13,603 nucleotides of DNA from JANQGH01 sp039030175 (lineage in GTDB: Bacteria; Pseudomonadota; Alphaproteobacteria; DSM-16000; Inquilinaceae): positions 1 to 13,603 of the forward strand of contig JBCCER010000118.1 of assembly GCA_039030175.1 (NCBI GenBank), in the 5' to 3' direction. The notes beneath the pieces were generated by a model, which saw nothing but the letters and a program-made list of their open reading frames with translations, had not been told where the DNA came from and did not search any database. The translations under genes were made by a program, and so were the position numbers. Shown piece by piece: positions 1-6,658 of the stretch; position 1 is the stretch's first letter, and each line of letters opens with the position of its first letter.

Positions 1-276
1 CCCAACCTGCTGTCGGCCCAAGCCATCGAGAACCTGAAAAAGCTGAACGAGATCGCCGGTCGACGCGGCCAAACGCTGGCCCAGATGGCCCTGGCCTGGG
101 TCTTGCGCGAGGGCGGCATCACCACGGCCCTGATCGGCGCCTCGAAGCCCGAGCAGGTGATCGACTGCGTCGGCGCCATCGATAATCTGGAGTTCACCGC
201 CGAAGAGCTGGCCGAAATCGACGAGGTCGCGTCGGAGGAAAAGGTCAACCTCTGGGCCCGGTCCTCGGACGCCTGA
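1..276 (+). CDS. Aldo/keto reductase, YghZ-like (C-terminal 91 residues; 5' end outside window)
   Basis: The frame is open from base 1 and ends at TGA 274-276. It encodes the last 91 residues of an aldo/keto reductase. The segment holds the family's C-terminal signature: a helix with GQTLAQMALAWVLR, then TTALIGASKPEQV, the late AKR strand that contacts the nicotinamide cofactor phosphate, and the closing helix with FTAEELAEID. The ending NLWARSSDA strongly resembles the C terminus of the E. coli YghZ/Gpr type (AKR14, L-glyceraldehyde-3-phosphate reductase) and the Kv-beta-like AKRs. These are cytosolic NADPH-dependent carbonyl reductases. The catalytic Asp-Tyr-Lys-His residues lie upstream of the window, so activity cannot be judged. 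The next gene begins 14 nt downstream on the same strand, so the two are probably co-transcribed. Family assignment is secure; the exact substrate is not. Confidence 0.9.
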   Translation, partial: PNLLSAQAIENLKKLNEIAGRRGQTLAQMALAWVLREGGITTALIGASKPEQVIDCVGAIDNLEFTAEELAEIDEVASEEKVNLWARSSDA

Positions 277-290
277 CAGGGAACGAAAAG

Positions 291-1211
291 ATGAGCACAA
301 CTACAGAACGCATTGGGTTCATCGGTCTTGGCTTCATGGGCCACGGCATGGCCAAGAATGTCCGCGAGGCCGGCTACGAGGTCACGGTTCTGGGCAATCG
401 CAACCGCAAGCCAGTCGAGGATATGGTCGCGCGCGGCGCCGTTGAGGCGAGCAACTCAAGGGAAGTCGGCGAGCGCTCTGACATCGTCATGATGTGCCTG
501 CCCGGCTCGCCCCAGGTCGAGGCGGTGGTACGCGGTGAAAACGGCCTGCGCGAGGGGTTAGCGTCAGGCTCCGTGATCATCGACAGCACCACCGCCGACC
601 CGGTCTCGACCGCCGCCATCGCCGACGAGCTGGCCAAGAAGGGCGTCGATTTCGTCGACGCCCCCCTCAGCCGCACGCCGAAGGAAGCGTGGGAAGGCAC
701 GCTCGACATGATGGTCGGGGCCAAGGACCAGGTCTTGGAACGGGTCCGCCCGGTCCTCGAGGTCTGCACCCAGCGCTTCACCCATATCGGCGGTGTCGGC
801 GACGGCCACCGGATGAAGCTGCTGAACAACTTCTTGTCCATGGGCTATGCCTCGATTTATGCCGAGGCGCTGACCCTGGCCAACAAGGTCGGCATTGCGC
901 CGGAAACCTTCCACAGTGTCATCAATGGCAGCCGGATGGATTGCGGCTTTTACCAGACCTTCATGGGCTACCTGATCGAGGGCAACCGCGAGGCCCACAA
1001 ATTCACCCTGACCAACGGGCTGAAGGATTTGCGCTATCTCGGTTCCATGGCGGACAGCGTCGGTCTGGTGAACCCGGTGGGCGCAGCCGCCAAGAACACG
1101 CTTGCCGCGGCGGTTGCCTCGGGCGCCGACGGGCCGGAGGACTACGTGCCCCATCTGCCCGAACATATCGGCCGGCTGAATGGCACGACGCTGAAACCGA
1201 CCAAGGGCTGA
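291..1211 (+). CDS. NAD(P)-dependent beta-hydroxyacid dehydrogenase (HIBADH / 6PGDH-like family)
   Basis: This 306-residue protein is the usual length for the 3-hydroxyisobutyrate dehydrogenase family, whose members oxidise 3-hydroxy acids or reduce the matching semialdehydes in the cytosol. The N-terminal Rossmann domain has GLGFMG (residues 12-17). After strand 2 it reads GNRNRK (35-40), where the basic Asn-Arg residues suggest NADP(H) preference. The all-helical C-terminal domain has the catalytic lysine at K176 in MKLLNN and a second conserved lysine at K245. The substrate loop, normally DAPVSGG, reads DAPLSRTPKEA (123-133). The Arg-Thr there recalls the GRT of E. coli sulfolactaldehyde reductase YihU, and the KLxNNxxS stretch (N179, S183) also matches YihU. 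The ATG follows GGGAACG by a few bases. The gene sits 14 nt behind the aldo/keto reductase and is convergent with the autotransporter (8-nt gap). The substrate is not established. Confidence 0.93.
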   Translation: MSTTTERIGFIGLGFMGHGMAKNVREAGYEVTVLGNRNRKPVEDMVARGAVEASNSREVGERSDIVMMCLPGSPQVEAVVRGENGLREGLASGSVIIDSTTADPVSTAAIADELAKKGVDFVDAPLSRTPKEAWEGTLDMMVGAKDQVLERVRPVLEVCTQRFTHIGGVGDGHRMKLLNNFLSMGYASIYAEALTLANKVGIAPETFHSVINGSRMDCGFYQTFMGYLIEGNREAHKFTLTNGLKDLRYLGSMADSVGLVNPVGAAAKNTLAAAVASGADGPEDYVPHLPEHIGRLNGTTLKPTKG

Positions 1212-1219
1212 CTGGCGGT

Positions 1220-4200
1220 CTACCAACTAAGCCGCAGGCCGCCTGAGGCCTGAAAGCCCTCGACCCCATCATCGAAAGGCACGCGATAGTCGATCTCGGC
1301 GAACAGGGCGAACCCGTCGCCGAGATCGACCCGGCCGCCAAGGCCCAGCTCGACCGAGGTTCCGCCCAGATCCTGGCTCAAGGCGGTGGAGGTTCCGCCG
1401 GCCATGACCGTGACCGCATTGTCTCCTTGGAACTCGTGCAGTAGGTCCAGCTCGACAAAACCAACTGCCTCGCGCCCGTCCGATATCGACCAGCGCCCCT
1501 CGCCGGCAATGCCCAGCCGGCCGACAAGACTGTCGCCATCATCGAGCCTCACGCCCACGCCCTCGGGGTCAGCAAAGTCGTCAAAATCGATCGTCTGCCA
1601 GACCAACTGCGCTTGCGGCACGATCGCAAATGCGTCGCCGAGCGACAGCCGATACCCCGCCTCGCCGGACAGGGCGATGCCGTACCCGTCCGTCTGGGAT
1701 GACGACCAGCGCGAGGCAGTCGATAGGTCGATGTCGTAGGCGGTGTATTGGATGACGCCGTCGAGATAGAAGCCACTGGCGCCAAACCAGGTCGCGCTCA
1801 GCCCGCCACCGAACGCGTCGATATCCGCGCTGCCTCTCGCCGCCCCGGCCGCGTCGGACACGTCAAGCGAGCTGGCACCGATATGGCCGAGCAAGCCTGC
1901 CACAAGCCGGCCGGAGTCCCCGGCCAACAGTTCGAATTCGACGCCGGTTTGGAACAGGCCGATCGACTGCTCGAACGAGCCACCCAGCGCGCCGGCGAGA
2001 TCACCGGAACTGTCCAGCCACTCACCAACGCCTCTGGCCCAAACTCTTGGCGTTACCGCCCTCGTCTCGGGCGCCGCGCCCACGCGCTCAACCAACTTTC
2101 CGACAGAGGCCGCGCCGATGGCTTGCACGGCGCCGGGCAGGCTTTGATAGACATAGGCCTGGTCCAAAACCTCTGACTGCAGATACCAATTCTGGCCGTC
2201 GGCCTGGACCAGATCATAGGCGAAGATGCCTGCCACAGCCGGACTTGCGAGGCTGAAATCGGCATCCGACACGCCGCCAACCTCGATCAGCAAAATCCCG
2301 TCCGTCGGCCCGTTCCCTGTTAGCGCCCCGCTTCCACCCGCGTTCACGACTGTGACCGTCGAGTTACCCGCGCTATTGCCGGCGATGACAAGCCAGTCCG
2401 TCTCATCAACCGCGCCGTCGTTGAGCACCGTATCGAACACCAGTGCGCCATCGCCATCATAATCTCCTGTGATCAGCAGCGCATCGTCGGCGCCCTCCAA
2501 ACCACCGATCGATCCGTTACCGCCAAGCAGGACAGTGCCGCTGTTCACAACATCCCCCGTCACTTGCGCGACACCGATCGCTCCTAGCGCGCCGCCCTGC
2601 AAGATCGTCAGCGGTGAGGACCCGTTCAGCACCAGATCGGCATCCGACAGGGCCGCGACGCCGCCTGTGATGGAGGCCTGTTCGAAGGCCAGCACATTGC
2701 TGCCCGACAAGACGAAACTGGAGAAGTCTTCCTTCATGAGGATCGGGCTAAAACCGAAGATCTGTTCGGCCCCCTGCGCCACGCCGTCCCCGTCATCGAG
2801 AATGGCGAGGTCGAATTCGGCCAATCCCGCCGACCCGCCCAGCACCAGGCGGTTGTCCCGCCCGCCACCTGGGTTCGCCCGCGCCTCACCCGTCAGGCCG
2901 AAACCGGGCTGCAGCTCCAGCCTTGTGTCGCCGGTAACCATCAGCGTATCGATCGCAACGCCATTGCCGCCACTGACCAAACCGGCGATTTCCAGAAACG
3001 CAGACGATGTGAAGGACTGAAGGAAGATCCCGTTCTCGGCGACGCCCTCGACCGCGCCGCTGGTCTCGATAAAGATGTCCCCGCTGCCAAGATTGCGTGC
3101 GGAGATCCCGACCATGCCGCCCCTGACCTCGTTGACACGAAGCGTTATGTCTGTGCCTTGGTTTTCGGCTCGGATGCCATAGCCGATACCGCCAACGACA
3201 CTGCCAGTAGTCGTCACGGTGAGCGCGCCAACGCCGCCAGCTGTGGTGTAAACACCCGTCCGGGCACCGCCGACATTGTTGGCATTGATTTCAACGTCGG
3301 TCCCCAATGTGGCGGCGTTGATACCGTCGAAATCCGTCGCCGACACGTCGCCGTTCGCCTGGACCAGAGTTGTGCCAGCACCGAAATTGGTTGCCAGAAT
3401 ACCGAAATTCTTGCCGCTCGAATTCTCGGTGACGATGGTCAGATCGGTGCCCTCGGTGAAGGCGGAAACACCCGATTCATCGGCGCTGGTCACATCGCCC
3501 GTTGTCGTGATGCTGACCGAGCCGGCGATCGTGTTCTTCGCCAAGACGCCAAACCCCGCGGCATGCACGTCGACGGCCGAAACGATGACATCGGTTCCTT
3601 CGTTCAGCGCCTCGATCCCGTTTCCGCCAGCACCCGTAATCGTGCCGGTCGTCGTGACGCTCAGAACGCCGACGCCGAAGTTGCGCGCGACAATGCCGTT
3701 GTCCCCACCATTAACGCCCACCGCCGCGATGGCGAGATCCGAGCCGTAATTGAGCGCGAAGATCCCGTCCGACGCGGTTCCCGTCACATCGCCCGTCGCG
3801 GTGATGCTGAGCGCACCCGAACTGACATTATCGGCAAAGATGCCTCGATAGCCGCCGCTGACCGATGCGGTCGAGATCGTCATGTCGGTGCCGATACTGT
3901 ACGCGCTGATGCCGTCCTGATCGGCCGCGACGACCGGCCCGGTGGTCGTGATGCTCACCGCACCGCCACCAGTGTTGCTGGCAAAGACACCGAAGCCGTC
4001 GGCAGTCACGTCGGCAGCAGCGATCGTAAGGCCGCTACCGACATTGATGCCGAAGATTCCGCCGCCATTCAGGCTCTCGACCGAGCCTGTAACGGTGATG
4101 CTCACCGACCCAACATTGTCGTTGAAGCCGTAGATCGCCGTGTCGTCGCCGGTAATGTCGGACGCGAAACTGTCCACAATCGTCAGGCCGTCGGACGCTA

Positions 4201-4462
4201 CAATATCCAGCGCCCGGCCACCATTGACAGTGGTGTCGATGCCGAACCCGTCCGCCGTCGTCACCGTCACCGGCACAACTTCATTGATCGTCACGGTCGT
4301 GTCGGTGTTGAGGTCGGCCAGCCCGCTGCAAACGAAGTCAGCCGGCCCGCCCACGCAATCGCCGGCATAGACCGGCGCCGCGCCAAAGGATCCGAACAAA
4401 ATGACGCCCGTAAGGGCAGTGCCAAGCGCCAGCTTACGGCGCAAACCGTTAGGACCGACCAT
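1220..4462 (-). CDS. Autotransporter (type Va) with a repetitive beta-helix passenger, 1080 aa
   Basis: Residues 1-33 form a Sec signal peptide: basic NGLRRK, a hydrophobic core, then a likely cut after PVYA. The mature N terminus has a close Cys pair (C36, C45) that may form a disulfide. Residues 121-463 are seven tandem 49-residue repeats, with a degenerate eighth to about 513. They are rich in Gly, Thr and Asn and look like right-handed beta-helix turns. Residues about 660-760 (GDYDGDGALVFDTVL, NWYL) resemble the pertactin-type stabilising region before the barrel. Residues about 805-1080 form the beta-barrel translocator (VWARGVGEW, SxQTDGYG, FAEIDYRVPF), ending in an aromatic residue in GLRLSW, as expected for BamA-dependent insertion. 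The passenger shows no protease motif and no RGD, so adhesion is a guess. The ATG is preceded by GGGGAG at good distance. The gene lies 50 nt downstream of the Rid gene on the same strand. Confidence 0.93.
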   Translation of the reverse strand: MVGPNGLRRKLALGTALTGVILFGSFGAAPVYAGDCVGGPADFVCSGLADLNTDTTVTINEVVPVTVTTADGFGIDTTVNGGRALDIVASDGLTIVDSFASDITGDDTAIYGFNDNVGSVSITVTGSVESLNGGGIFGINVGSGLTIAAADVTADGFGVFASNTGGGAVSITTTGPVVAADQDGISAYSIGTDMTISTASVSGGYRGIFADNVSSGALSITATGDVTGTASDGIFALNYGSDLAIAAVGVNGGDNGIVARNFGVGVLSVTTTGTITGAGGNGIEALNEGTDVIVSAVDVHAAGFGVLAKNTIAGSVSITTTGDVTSADESGVSAFTEGTDLTIVTENSSGKNFGILATNFGAGTTLVQANGDVSATDFDGINAATLGTDVEINANNVGGARTGVYTTAGGVGALTVTTTGSVVGGIGYGIRAENQGTDITLRVNEVRGGMVGISARNLGSGDIFIETSGAVEGVAENGIFLQSFTSSAFLEIAGLVSGGNGVAIDTLMVTGDTRLELQPGFGLTGEARANPGGGRDNRLVLGGSAGLAEFDLAILDDGDGVAQGAEQIFGFSPILMKEDFSSFVLSGSNVLAFEQASITGGVAALSDADLVLNGSSPLTILQGGALGAIGVAQVTGDVVNSGTVLLGGNGSIGGLEGADDALLITGDYDGDGALVFDTVLNDGAVDETDWLVIAGNSAGNSTVTVVNAGGSGALTGNGPTDGILLIEVGGVSDADFSLASPAVAGIFAYDLVQADGQNWYLQSEVLDQAYVYQSLPGAVQAIGAASVGKLVERVGAAPETRAVTPRVWARGVGEWLDSSGDLAGALGGSFEQSIGLFQTGVEFELLAGDSGRLVAGLLGHIGASSLDVSDAAGAARGSADIDAFGGGLSATWFGASGFYLDGVIQYTAYDIDLSTASRWSSSQTDGYGIALSGEAGYRLSLGDAFAIVPQAQLVWQTIDFDDFADPEGVGVRLDDGDSLVGRLGIAGEGRWSISDGREAVGFVELDLLHEFQGDNAVTVMAGGTSTALSQDLGGTSVELGLGGRVDLGDGFALFAEIDYRVPFDDGVEGFQASGGLRLSW
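3074..4102 (-). repeat. Seven tandem 49-codon (147-bp) repeats in the autotransporter passenger
   Basis: Aligning the passenger by eye gives seven consecutive units of exactly 49 residues with no insertions or deletions (protein residues 121-463). A degenerate eighth unit continues to about base 2924. Each unit follows the pattern SITTTGDVTG, four variable residues, GI-x-A-x-N-x-GTDL, then a second half with V-x-GG-x-x-GI-x-A-x-N-x-G-x-G. The two halves (25 and 24 residues) resemble each other, so the true structural unit is probably one beta-helix turn of 24-25 residues, duplicated and then amplified. The units differ at many positions, so the repeat is old at DNA level and is not a recent slippage array. 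Confidence 0.85.
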
Positions 4463-4478
4463 CGATCCATCTCCCCAA

Positions 4479-4493
4479 TTGAAGAAAATTCAA
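4479..4493. promoter_or_regulatory. 15-bp inverted repeat TTGAA-N5-TTCAA just before the autotransporter ribosome site
   Basis: The short AT-rich gap between the Rid gene and the autotransporter contains TTGAAGAAAATTCAA, a perfect 5-bp inverted repeat around a 5-nt spacer. It lies directly upstream of the GGGGAG ribosome site. It could be an operator giving the autotransporter its own control, or a weak RNA hairpin. No T-run follows it in the gene's direction, so it is not a terminator. Function is inferred only. Confidence 0.3.
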
Positions 4494-4512
4494 GTATCTG
4501 CCGATGCGCGTC

Positions 4513-4920
4513 TCAGTCCGCGCAGGCGATCGCCTCGACCTCGACCAGCCAAGTCGGTGAGACCAGGCCGGCGACAAACACCGTGGTGATCGCCGGACGC
4601 ACGCCGTCCAGCGTCTCTTTGCGGATCTTCACCAGCGCGTCCATGTCCTGTCGACGGACCAGAAAGAAGGTCAGCTTAACGATGTCGGTCAGCTTCATGC
4701 CGGCCGAACACAGCACGGAATCAAGATTGCAAATCGCCTGCCGACACTGACCCTCGAAATCCGGCGACAAATGCCCTTCCGGCGAGTCCCCCACCTGGCC
4801 CGAGACATAAAGCGTGCGCGCCTGGCCCCGCGTCTCTACGCCATGGGCATAAATCCCGTGATAGGGGTCGTTGACGGGATAGGGATCGTGCCGCGTTGCG
4901 ATGGAACCTGTACTGGCCAT
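4513..4920 (-). CDS. Rid-family (YjgF/YER057c/UK114) protein lacking the RidA active-site arginine
   Basis: This 135-residue protein has the chorismate-mutase-like fold of the Rid family. Landmarks are ARTLYVSGQVG near the N terminus, the helix QCRQAICNLDSVLCSAGMKLTDIVKLTFFL, and the C-terminal strand VEVEAIACAD. In RidA proper, a conserved arginine (R105 in E. coli, in PARSCVEV) binds the imine/enamine carboxylate. Here the aligned segment is PAITTVFV, with isoleucine instead, as in Rid subfamilies not shown to be imine deaminases. I therefore do not call it ridA. The frame could open upstream at 4968, but the ATG at 4920 follows AAGAGGAG with a 10-nt spacer and begins the homologous part. 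The autotransporter follows 50 nt downstream, so they may share a transcript. The soluble trimeric state is known for the family, not seen here. Confidence 0.88.
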   Translation of the reverse strand: MASTGSIATRHDPYPVNDPYHGIYAHGVETRGQARTLYVSGQVGDSPEGHLSPDFEGQCRQAICNLDSVLCSAGMKLTDIVKLTFFLVRRQDMDALVKIRKETLDGVRPAITTVFVAGLVSPTWLVEVEAIACAD

Positions 4921-4937
4921 GGGGGAACCGCTCCTCT

Positions 4938-4952
4938 TGCCGATAATCGGCA
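4938..4952. promoter_or_regulatory. 15-bp perfect palindrome abutting the Rid gene ribosome-binding site
   Basis: TGCCGATAATCGGCA is a perfect palindrome around a central A. It sits between the likely promoter region and the AAGAGGAG ribosome site of the Rid gene, 17 bp from its ATG. A repressor bound here would block transcription initiation or early elongation. The centre, read on the minus strand, contains GATTAT, a weak -10 look-alike. Operator function is inferred from symmetry and position. Confidence 0.4.
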
Positions 4953-4973
4953 CCGAGAATGGCCGCAAAGCCG

Positions 4974-4979
4974 CGTCAA
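4974..4979 (-). promoter_or_regulatory. Possible -35 element (TTGACG) upstream of the Rid gene
   Basis: Read on the minus strand this is TTGACG, close to the sigma-70 -35 consensus and located about 55 bp before the Rid start codon. No good -10 hexamer stands at 16-18 bp, so this is a weak candidate promoter for the Rid/autotransporter pair. Confidence 0.2.
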
Positions 4980-4986
4980 CGCAGGC

Positions 4987-5029
4987 GAGTTCTCGTCACG
5001 CTCCCCATGAGAAATTCTCAGAGTTCTCG
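4987..5029. promoter_or_regulatory. Cluster of GAG/CTC palindromes upstream of the Rid gene
   Basis: Two identical copies of GAGTTCTCG (4987-4995 and 5021-5029) start exactly 34 bp apart, about three helical turns. Between them is a perfect 13-bp palindrome, TGAGAAATTCTCA (5008-5020). All three share the inverted half-sites GAG and CTC. The cluster lies in the 125-bp gap between the zinc-ribbon gene and the Rid gene, upstream of the TTGACG candidate -35, as expected for an activator or a cooperatively binding repressor. Confidence 0.35.
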
Positions 5030-5045
5030 GCGGACAGTCGGCCGC

Positions 5046-6239
5046 TCACCGCCCCCACGGCACCGCCGAGATCAAAAATCCCAGCACCCCCGCAGCCAGC
5101 ATCATCACCGCCGTCCCAAAAATCAGCTTCCAGATCGAGAAGGGGCGTTGGCCATAAGCTTTGGCCGTGTGGCCATTGACCGAGAGACGATAGGTTTTGC
5201 CGGCGAAATCATAGTGGGTGATCCAGACCGGCACGAGAATGTGTTTGAAGGTTTCCTTGGAGAAGGTGGTGCGGGTCGTGTCGATGCGCTGGCGCTGGCC
5301 GCCAATGTCCCGTTTGATCCAGTCGGTGATCACCGCGCGCATATAGACCTGCGCCTTGGCGAACCCTTCCCTCAGCCCGATCCTATGGTTTTCTGCGCGG
5401 AACCCGGCCAGGAACTCGGTCTGATAGGTCTCTAACTCCCGCAGCGGCCAGGGCGCCAGCGCGTCCTTGAACTCCGCCGAGACCGATTTGGAGCCCGAGA
5501 CGATCACGTCGTCAAAGCCGCCTTTCACATTGCCGCTGACCTTGGTCCACACAGTGCGCGTGGTCTTGCCCGACTTCACGCGCCGGCCGCGCGCACCGGT
5601 ATAGTCGGTGTCGGAGTAGGCGTCATAGGTCCAAAACGGGATGTAGATGCCATGGAAATGGTCTGACTTGGCCTCCTCGGCGATGTCGTTCGGGGCGAAC
5701 CAGCGCGACTTCAGCCATTTGCGCATAGCCTCTTGCGCTTCCTTCTCCAGCAGCTTGAAGGGCAGCACGCCCTGCGGGACGATGCGGCGCTGCATGCGCA
5801 CATCGCCGACGATGGCGCTATCGCAAAACGGGCAGATCCGCGAATGCTCGTCGACATGGAACTCGACCGAGGCGCCGCAGCCATTGCAGTCGATGGCGGG
5901 GGCCTCCTCCTCCGCCATCGCGCCGGTGTCTTTGCCGAGATAGAAGTGATAGCAGTTCTCAAGCTGGGCCGCCTCGTCGTCCACATGGGGGACTTCGGCC
6001 TCTGTCCCGCAATGGGCGCAGATCATGTTGGCGGTGCCCGGGTCGAAGCGCAGATCGGCGCCACAGCTTGGGCACGGGAAGAACCGGGTTGAGTGGCGCT
6101 GGTCCTCCTCGGCTTCCTTCCGATATTGCTTGCGGTGCAGCCGCTCGTCGATCCGCCGGCCCCACGGCCCGCGTTCTTTGGAGGTCTCGGTCGTTTCTTG
6201 AGGCTCTTGCGTAGCGGCCCCGATATCGCCTTCCTTCAT
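5046..6239 (-). CDS. Double zinc-ribbon protein with C-terminal membrane anchor, 397 aa
   Basis: The N-terminal 50 residues are charged. Ribbon 1 uses C56/C59 and C74/C77 (CPSCG, CAHCG). Ribbon 2 uses C118/C121 and C136/C139 (CNGCG, CPFCD). The middle has YIPFWTYDAYSDTDYTG (about 199-215). The C-terminal part has HILVPVWITHYDFAGKTY and VNGHTAKAYGQRPFS (about 333-368), then one membrane helix at about 370-392. This architecture belongs to a conserved family often mislabelled as PriA or 'superfamily II helicase' because of the ribbons. I see no Walker A or other helicase motif, so that name should not be used. Function is unknown. The ATG lies 15 nt after the stop of the small membrane protein gene, so the two are almost surely one operon. 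No strong ribosome site is visible, which may mean coupling to the upstream gene. Confidence 0.88.
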   Translation of the reverse strand: MKEGDIGAATQEPQETTETSKERGPWGRRIDERLHRKQYRKEAEEDQRHSTRFFPCPSCGADLRFDPGTANMICAHCGTEAEVPHVDDEAAQLENCYHFYLGKDTGAMAEEEAPAIDCNGCGASVEFHVDEHSRICPFCDSAIVGDVRMQRRIVPQGVLPFKLLEKEAQEAMRKWLKSRWFAPNDIAEEAKSDHFHGIYIPFWTYDAYSDTDYTGARGRRVKSGKTTRTVWTKVSGNVKGGFDDVIVSGSKSVSAEFKDALAPWPLRELETYQTEFLAGFRAENHRIGLREGFAKAQVYMRAVITDWIKRDIGGQRQRIDTTRTTFSKETFKHILVPVWITHYDFAGKTYRLSVNGHTAKAYGQRPFSIWKLIFGTAVMMLAAGVLGFLISAVPWGR

Positions 6240-6254
6240 GTCGGCCGCCGCAAA

Positions 6255-6590
6255 TCAGTTGTCGGACATCGCGCTCAGGATCTCGATGATGAAATGCAGC
6301 CGCACCGCCAGCGCGGCGAACGCAAAGTCGAGATCCTCGAACACGATCCAGTCGATGAAAAAACTCCAGGCCGTCGCCGCCAAGACTGCCCAGACGAAAA
6401 ACCGGGCAAAGCCGGCCAGTCGTGACCGTTTCGTCAGGCTGTCGCCCTTGAATTCGTAGTGGCCCTCCAGCGCGAGGGTCAGCGTGCGCAGCACATAGAC
6501 GCCCGTGGCGCCAAATATGGCCGCACAGATTGATGCGCTGATTGCAAAGCCGAGATAGTCACCAGCGGTCATGCCATACACTGTCTTCAT
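6255..6590 (-). CDS. Small integral membrane protein, 111 aa, unrecognised
   Basis: The chosen ATG (6590) follows a strong GGAGGGG site by 10 nt. An in-frame ATG at 6638 would add 16 residues without a ribosome site. The protein has two clear hydrophobic helices, about residues 12-34 (YLGFAISASICAAIFGATGV) and 60-85 (FFVWAVLAATAWSFFIDWIVF), and a weaker third at the C terminus (AFAALAVRLHFIIEIL). A basic loop with TKRSR lies between the first two. I do not recognise a family. It stands directly upstream of the zinc-ribbon membrane protein (15-nt gap), and 68 nt after the AAC(3) gene. A membrane partnership with the zinc-ribbon protein is a reasonable guess. Coding status is supported by the strong ribosome site and the hydrophobic pattern. 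Confidence 0.75.
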   Translation of the reverse strand: MKTVYGMTAGDYLGFAISASICAAIFGATGVYVLRTLTLALEGHYEFKGDSLTKRSRLAGFARFFVWAVLAATAWSFFIDWIVFEDLDFAFAALAVRLHFIIEILSAMSDN

Positions 6591-6658
6591 TAAGTGCGAG
6601 CCCCTCCATCGCAAAATGAAGCGCATGTTTGGCCGCAAGGCAACCGGGCAATACCAGT

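Noticed and set aside
564..1226. 220-codon minus-strand frame opposite the beta-hydroxyacid dehydrogenase
   Set aside because: It is a shadow of a clearly conserved gene on the plus strand, a common effect in GC-rich DNA.
3158..4750. 530-codon open frame on the plus strand, antisense to the autotransporter
   Set aside because: It mirrors the repetitive, GC-rich autotransporter, whose signal peptide, repeats, barrel and ribosome site are all intact. The antisense product is low-complexity Arg/Asp/Ala sequence with no domain.
5046..6239. PriA-like helicase
   Set aside because: Only zinc ribbons are shared. There are no Walker A/B or other helicase motifs, and the C terminus is a membrane anchor.
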